From assembly GCA_964019425.1 (NCBI GenBank), contig OZ025800.1, forward strand, positions 507,501-571,500: DNA of 64,000 bases, in the 5' to 3' direction. The translations under genes were made by a program, and so were the position numbers. Below, piece by piece: positions 58,937-64,000 of the stretch (its first letter is position 1; every line of letters begins with the position of its first letter). A model generated the notes under the pieces. The model made no database searches and was not told the DNA's origin. It was given only the letters and a program-made list of their open reading frames with translations. This DNA comes from Flectonema sp. DT1601 (lineage: Eukaryota > Euglenozoa > Diplonemea > Diplonemida > Diplonemidae).

Positions 58937-59986
58937 ACCCCCTCTTTAGATTAATGGCAACAAAACAGTTTGGTGTCAACTTCCTATCCCGACCCCAACC
59001 TAGTCATTCCATCTAACTGTGAAATCCTTTACTTCTGTTGTAAAGTTTGATGTGAGTAGTGTTTTCATTTTGATACATCCTCTTCACTTAGGTATCCTTT
59101 AAGTTTCTCACACTTTTTTGTTTTTTTTTTATAATTTTTGTTTCTTTTTCACCAAGACGGATGCAACCCTCCTGGGTTCGCCCGCACGTAGAAAAGTATA
59201 GCTAATTTCCGTCTCGTTTGCCCTTTTTAAATTTTTTTTTTTTTAAATTACTTAAATTATGCTAAAATCAGTGTGTTATGTTACGGGTAATCTTTTAACT
59301 GATCCAGTGGTAGTTTGATACAATAAAATAGTTTGTGTGCTTCGTTTATGTTACCATCCCCTCTTCCCTTCTGAGAGGGGTAGAAAAGCTTTTAAGAAGA
59401 CAAAGGTTTGCATTGTTTTTCTTCCACCTGTAAGGAAGGGGAATAATCTTTTTTCCCGTTGTTTATTTAGTTCATGTTTTAATATTTTAATTACCTGAAG
59501 CTGACTGACATAGAAGCTACCCATCGATTTCCTAGTCTTTCTTCTTCTACTAGCCATTATTTTTGTTTTTCGTTTCTTTTTTATGTATTTAGGGTTTTAG
59601 TTTTTTTTTGATTAAAATGTTCACCCCCCTTATTCATTGTTAAAGTTTCACCCCTTTCAATTCTTTACAATAAATTATTGATTACGTCAGCTGCAGTTAT
59701 CATCTGTTGCTGTGGGTTACCTCCCTTGGAGATCCACTTTATGCTTACTGGGGGAGAGCTTTGTTAAAATACGACTCTTTTTCTCAGTCTCTCAGTCTCT
59801 CTAAGTTAAGAGAGAGTTTTATTTTTATTATTTGGATTGTTTTTTCGTTGTCTTATGCATCTTTGAGGTCTTGTTCACTACCTCTTGATACGATCACATC
59901 AGTTTCTACTGGAATGAATCTCGTCTTAAAAGAATGGGATATTTCTTCATTAGTAGCGTTGTGATGTTGTATGTGCATGGCTAAAG

Positions 59987-60017
<31 letters not shown>

Positions 60018-60266
60018 TTTCTAAATATTCATTTTGAGTGAACTGAGTATCTTTGCGTGCGAAGTCACCAATTACGAAGTTTTTTTTTTCTCGAAAAAGC
60101 TTATGTTTTTTTTGAAAAAAATCCAACCTTACAAGCAGAATAATAATTCACTTCTCAGCAGTTGCACAGAAACTAATGCGAAGCCAGTGAACACACAGCA
60201 TTTCGTCAACCGTCTGAAGGTGTATGTGTGATCTTGTTTGTCATTTCATTTTTTTATTTTGTCTCA
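58937..60266. other. Intergenic region
   Basis: 1.3 kb of T-rich DNA with poly(A) at 59987-60014. No gene seen: open frames here lack ATG starts or coding composition. TTTTTTATTTTGTCTCAG at 60267 is the likely acceptor for the kelch gene. Confidence 0.5.
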
Positions 60267-60353
60267 GAAATCCATCCCTAGCAATGTCCTAAAAAGCCGG
60301 ACAGCTAAGCAAAAAACATAAAATAATATAAATAACAACACAAATTAATAAAA

Positions 60354-61568
60354 ATGTCGCTTAAAGATCAATCAATGTGGGGGATCTTTCCTAAATGGCA
60401 GACTGCGACGTCGTCGTTGCAGTCGCCGGAAAGTGCGAAACAGCCATGTAGTTGGAAACCACCTCCAAGGTGGAAGAGGGTGAGGGATGTAGAGCTTAAA
60501 CCGGCACCAAGAACAAAGTTCAGTTCGATAATGTATGAGGGAAAGTTGTATGTGTTTGGAGGTGGTTATCAAAAAACTTTTCACGGAGATCTTTACAGTT
60601 TTGAATTAGAAACTAAAAAGTGGACCTGCATCCAGTCCGACACCTCAATTCACGAGCACGGACCTTGCAGACGGAGATCTCACAAAGCTATCCTTTGGAT
60701 GGATCAAATGGTAATATTCGGAGGAAGAACACAACACGGTCGTAAAAACGACGTTCATTTTTTTGACTTAAAAACCCACACCTGGTTGAGGAAAGCTCCT
60801 CTTCAAGAACTTCTTCCCGTCGAGAGAGCAGCTCACTCTGCTTGTTCTTGGAATGATAATTTAATGATTTTCGGTGGCGACAGAGGAGATACCGCATTTC
60901 AGTATTTATCAGATTTTTGGTTTTATAACTGTGAGACAAACACTTGGGCATATCAAAACAACACGGGAACAACTCCTTCAGGACGACTTGGTCATGCATG
61001 CAGTGTTCGCGGGGAGGAAATGTATTTATTCGGAGGTTTTAATGGCCATGCTCTTAACGATTTATATTCTTGCAATTTGGAAACAACCTGCTGGAGGAGG
61101 ATTAATTTTAATGCGGCTGTTCGTCCTAGCTCGTTTTTAGCCATGATCGAAGAACCTCAAAGCGATGATTCACAAAGAGTATCCTCACTCTTACTGTGGG
61201 GAGGGGCCTACACAGACACTAGCACCTATGGGAATACATTATACAGATTCGACTGTGAAAGTGAGGAATTTATTATAATTGAAACAGCTGGTGAGCGTCC
61301 TCAACAACGTCTTGGGCATTGCATGTTCCTAGATAACGATTCTTTAATGTTATTTGGAGGGTGTAATAATGATTATTTTAATGACCTGTATTCAATTTCA
61401 TTGAAGTGTCCAACTCTTAAAGAGCATCTCAGACATTTCATTGTGTCGAATGATATAATTTATAATAATAATCCTATTGTTAAGACTAACTCACATGATC
61501 CGTATCAGCAAGTTCCGCAACCATCGAGTTGGTATATGAGATGGAGCGTCTCTTCACGTGTTAAATAA
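60354..61568 (+). CDS. Kelch-repeat protein, six blades
   Basis: 404 residues, one exon. Six kelch repeats, marked by a hydrophobic strand plus GG doublet: LYVFGGGYQ, QMVIFGGRTQ, NLMIFGGDRG, EMYLFGGFNG, LLLWGGAYTD and SLMLFGGCNN, each followed by a D/N-x-x-Y/F-x-F/Y and, in most, a conserved Trp. They span about residues 62-355 and should close as a six-bladed beta-propeller. No BTB, F-box or other catalytic domain, so a scaffold or adaptor is likely; the partner is unknown. The N-terminus (WGIFPKWQTATSS) is short and polar. Confidence 0.9.
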   Translation: MSLKDQSMWGIFPKWQTATSSLQSPESAKQPCSWKPPPRWKRVRDVELKPAPRTKFSSIMYEGKLYVFGGGYQKTFHGDLYSFELETKKWTCIQSDTSIHEHGPCRRRSHKAILWMDQMVIFGGRTQHGRKNDVHFFDLKTHTWLRKAPLQELLPVERAAHSACSWNDNLMIFGGDRGDTAFQYLSDFWFYNCETNTWAYQNNTGTTPSGRLGHACSVRGEEMYLFGGFNGHALNDLYSCNLETTCWRRINFNAAVRPSSFLAMIEEPQSDDSQRVSSLLLWGGAYTDTSTYGNTLYRFDCESEEFIIIETAGERPQQRLGHCMFLDNDSLMLFGGCNNDYFNDLYSISLKCPTLKEHLRHFIVSNDIIYNNNPIVKTNSHDPYQQVPQPSSWYMRWSVSSRVK

Positions 61569-62088
61569 AGCACCTTAAACATCTTGTTTGTCTGATAACT
61601 GTCTTCGCGCGTGGAGTTTATTCTCCTTCCGCAAAAACCACTCAATTATTCCAAAGATGTGAAACATGTTGAGAGTATCCTTTACTTGGTGGATATTGTT
61701 CATCGTTAACAAAGTGGTTGACTTGAAAAAAAATAATTTTTTTTGAAAAAACTTTCCCCCCTCTCTTTTTATAGTTTTCTGATATTTCTCTTTGATATGT
61801 ATGCGAGTGTTTGCATTAACCTTGTGGTCCTTTGTTTTCTTTTTATAGTTGAGTTTAGTTTGGTTTACTTGAATTTCTTTTGTGATTGACAAACATTTCC
61901 CTCCTCCTCCTTTTCTCAAGTTAACTTTCTTTTTCCTTTTCTCCTTTCTACTTTGTAAGAAAGGAAACAAAAGAAAAAAAAAAAAGGGTTGACAGCAACC
62001 AAGACGACATACTCTGATCGGATGAATGATATTTTTTTAGCCGTCTGGGTATTGGTGTTTTCGGCACTGAATGATGCAGGTAGTGGTC

Positions 62089-62131
<43 letters not shown>

Positions 62132-62383
62132 TTTCATTTTCCCCCCCGTTTTGTGTTTTTTTCTTTTTAAAACTGACAACACATTCTACCCTTCAACATG
62201 ATATCTGTCCCACATATGGTTAACTTTGATACGTATTGGTTATTGGGTATAAAAAACATCATAATTATGCTATTGTTACATTACTTTCATTAGTTCAGCA
62301 GCAAGTTCTCCACTGAGTGTAGATATTGGTTGCTTGTATTATTGTTTTTACGTAGTAAGTGTATTTTAAAATCACACTCCCAG
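61569..62383. other. Intergenic region
   Basis: A+T-rich, poly(T) at about 62092-62128. No gene seen. Ends with AATCACACTCCCAG at 62383. Confidence 0.5.
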
Positions 62384-62404
62384 GGAGTAATTCCTTAATA
62401 TAAG

Positions 62405-63325
62405 ATGATGCAGTCGATGATGCCTCAGAAACTCGGGGGCATGGGTGCAATCCCCCAGGGTAATGTTGTATGTCGTTTCTTCTTTTTTTCCCAGTTTTTT
62501 TTCATAGTGACGTGTAGATTTTGTAATGTAACAAACAAACAGCAATGCTCACTCCACGGTAAGACCAGAGGTCCAAACAACGTTGAAGAAACATACCCTG
62601 GATCTCGCATTTGGAGATGCAGACCAGGTTCAGAGTGCAAAGTCCCAACTAACTTGCAACCAATTGACGGACCGTCACCTGCTGGTGCTGTGATCTGCAG
62701 CGTTCATGGAAAACTGAGAGGACCTAACAATGTTGTTCCAAAGTACCCAGGATCATGGAGATGCAGACCAGATTCGGAATGTAAGATGCCAACAACCTCT
62801 TCTGACAACAAGAATGAGGTTCAGGGACCAAACGTATGTTATTTATTATTTATTATAACCATAAACATGTACATAATAAATCAAAACTAAATACAGCAAC
62901 GATGTGGCATACATAATAAGATGAGAGGACCAAACAACGTTGAGCCAACATATGCTGGTTCTAATGTTTACAAGTGTAAGGCAGGATCGGAATGTAAGAT
63001 GTCGAGCACTGCTAATGACACTCTTCCAGGACAGCAGGCGCCGATTCATCCACCTGAGCCAACAACATGCTGGGCTCATGCTAAGAAGAGAAGTCCTAAC
63101 CAGTTACACCAAGTAAACACTCCTTTTGGAGTTCAGTGGGAATGCCTTCCACAGTTCAAGTGCAAAGGTGCCGCAGGAGTACCTGCCCCAACAAACATTT
63201 CTGCTGGATATCCCGTAGCCGCCATGGATCAAGGCCAGGCATATTTACAACAGATGATGCTTCAGCAGAACATGGGACTCCACCTTGGTCAAGGAATCGG
63301 TATGGGTAAGGGCCACGGCATGTAG
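62405..63325 (+). CDS. Protein of four C-x2-H...C-x5-C repeats
   Basis: Exons 62405-62467, 62543-62833 and 62897-63325, all phase 0, give 260 residues. Introns of 75 and 63 bp start GTATGT and end AAACAG and ATACAG. The first intron is open in frame, so skipping the splice would insert a Phe-rich 25 residues. Three close repeats (CSLHGKTRGPNNV...WRCRPGSECK; CSVHGKLRGPNNV; CGIHNKMRGPNNV) and a looser fourth (CWAHAKKRSPNQL...WECLPQFKCK) each offer three Cys and one His, suggesting a small zinc module with a basic, possibly RNA-binding loop. Met/Gln/Gly-rich ends are likely disordered. The family name is not known to me. Acceptor AG at 62383. Confidence 0.8.
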
Positions 63326-64000
63326 GGTTTAAGTAAATCCTTTTTATACAGATTTTTTTTTTTTTAAAAAAACTTTATTTTAATTTTATTTTGCGCGATC
63401 TTTTTTTTTTCCTATTTCCTTTTGTTCATTTTTTTTATTTAAAAAAAAAAAAGAAGATGATGATGAAGAAAAGAAATAAATATAATATGCAGTGTACATA
63501 AGTTAACTAGTAGCTTCCTGGTAGTTTCTTTGTTTCATTTTCCTGTTTCGCCAGTGATCTTTTGGGATTATTTTCCCAAAGAGGAGTTTGCTTCTCAGCA
63601 CTGTGGAGCGGAAAAATTCAAAAAAAAAAAAAATAAAAAAAAAAAATAAGAATAAATTTATAGTGAGTTTACTACGGTCATCCAACTCGAGATAGGCCTT
63701 TGCAGAGAGTGGCAAGTTTCGCAAAGCACAGTGCAGCACGGGTTCATTTGCAGTTTAGTTTTTTTTTTTTTTTCTTTCTTTTCTTTGTTCCCCAACAAAA
63801 CCAAAAAAGTAGTCGAATCCCCTTTTTCCTTTTCTCAGGGTTCATTGCTAACTATAAAAAAACATTATTACATCATTTTTTTTTTTTTTTTTTTTCACCC
63901 CACCCCCCTCAATTATTTTTTCATTCACTCAAGACATTTAATTACCCAGCCTTTGGAAACAATGCATCTGTGAAGGGGCAACGTTTTCCGATTTCGGGCT
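63326..64000. other. 3' flank, no gene
   Basis: T- and A-rich runs (63353-63375, 63618-63648, 63757-63780, 63876-63895). No gene seen to the window end. Confidence 0.5.

Overview
The window looks like nuclear DNA of a free-living or parasitic protist using the standard code. It is A+T-rich overall with long poly(A)/poly(T) runs and compact genes. All convincing host genes, from 12.2 kb to 63.3 kb, lie on the plus strand. Eight cis introns can be placed by reading frame; six start GTATGT, and most end in an A/C-rich ...ACAG. Independently, each of the well-supported genes has a pyrimidine-rich tract ending in AG within about 10-90 bases of its start codon. One-way gene order, two acceptor styles and a glycerate kinase ending in a PTS1-like Ala-Arg-Leu fit a spliced-leader lineage. 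A diplonemid-type euglenozoan is my best guess, but only a guess; SRP9 and several cis introns argue against a trypanosomatid.

Layout. 1-12.2 kb is a repeat island: a tyrosine-recombinase (YR) element with a coiled-coil companion ORF, a diverged second YR fragment, a dimeric A+T-rich satellite, a roughly 32-bp minisatellite in three blocks plus an inverted block, a 310-bp interspersed repeat, a 746-bp element with 41-bp inverted ends, and fragments of a LINE with an RNase H domain. 12.2-27.2 kb holds host genes: a Cys-rich type I surface protein, a GNPTAB-like Stealth phosphotransferase, inorganic pyrophosphatase, a SAM/EF-hand/dynein-D6-like protein, an RFC small subunit, an unknown Zn-ribbon protein, and a four-exon SRP9.

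27.5-39.8 kb is a tandem array with a period of exactly 3360 bp (3 full units plus 2206 bp). It carries four near-identical genes for a 699-residue Cys-rich type I membrane protein. The protein is a paralogue of the 12.2 kb gene, but the DNA is far richer in G+C than its surroundings, in the spacers as well as the coding sequence.

39.8-63.3 kb returns to A+T-rich DNA: a six-TM class III nucleotide cyclase with a decayed second catalytic domain, a 1567-residue CUB/Cys-rich receptor-like protein, a B-box/ZZ/CCHC/CID protein probably linked to RNA polymerase II 3'-end processing, a minimal COMM-domain protein, glycerate kinase, three small unknown proteins, a six-kelch protein, and a protein of four C-x2-H...C-x5-C repeats.

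These genes do not form a pathway; their shared feature is probable co-directional transcription. Three loci (12.2, 27.5-39.8 and 45.7 kb) encode Cys-rich single-pass surface proteins, so investment in the cell surface is the main theme.
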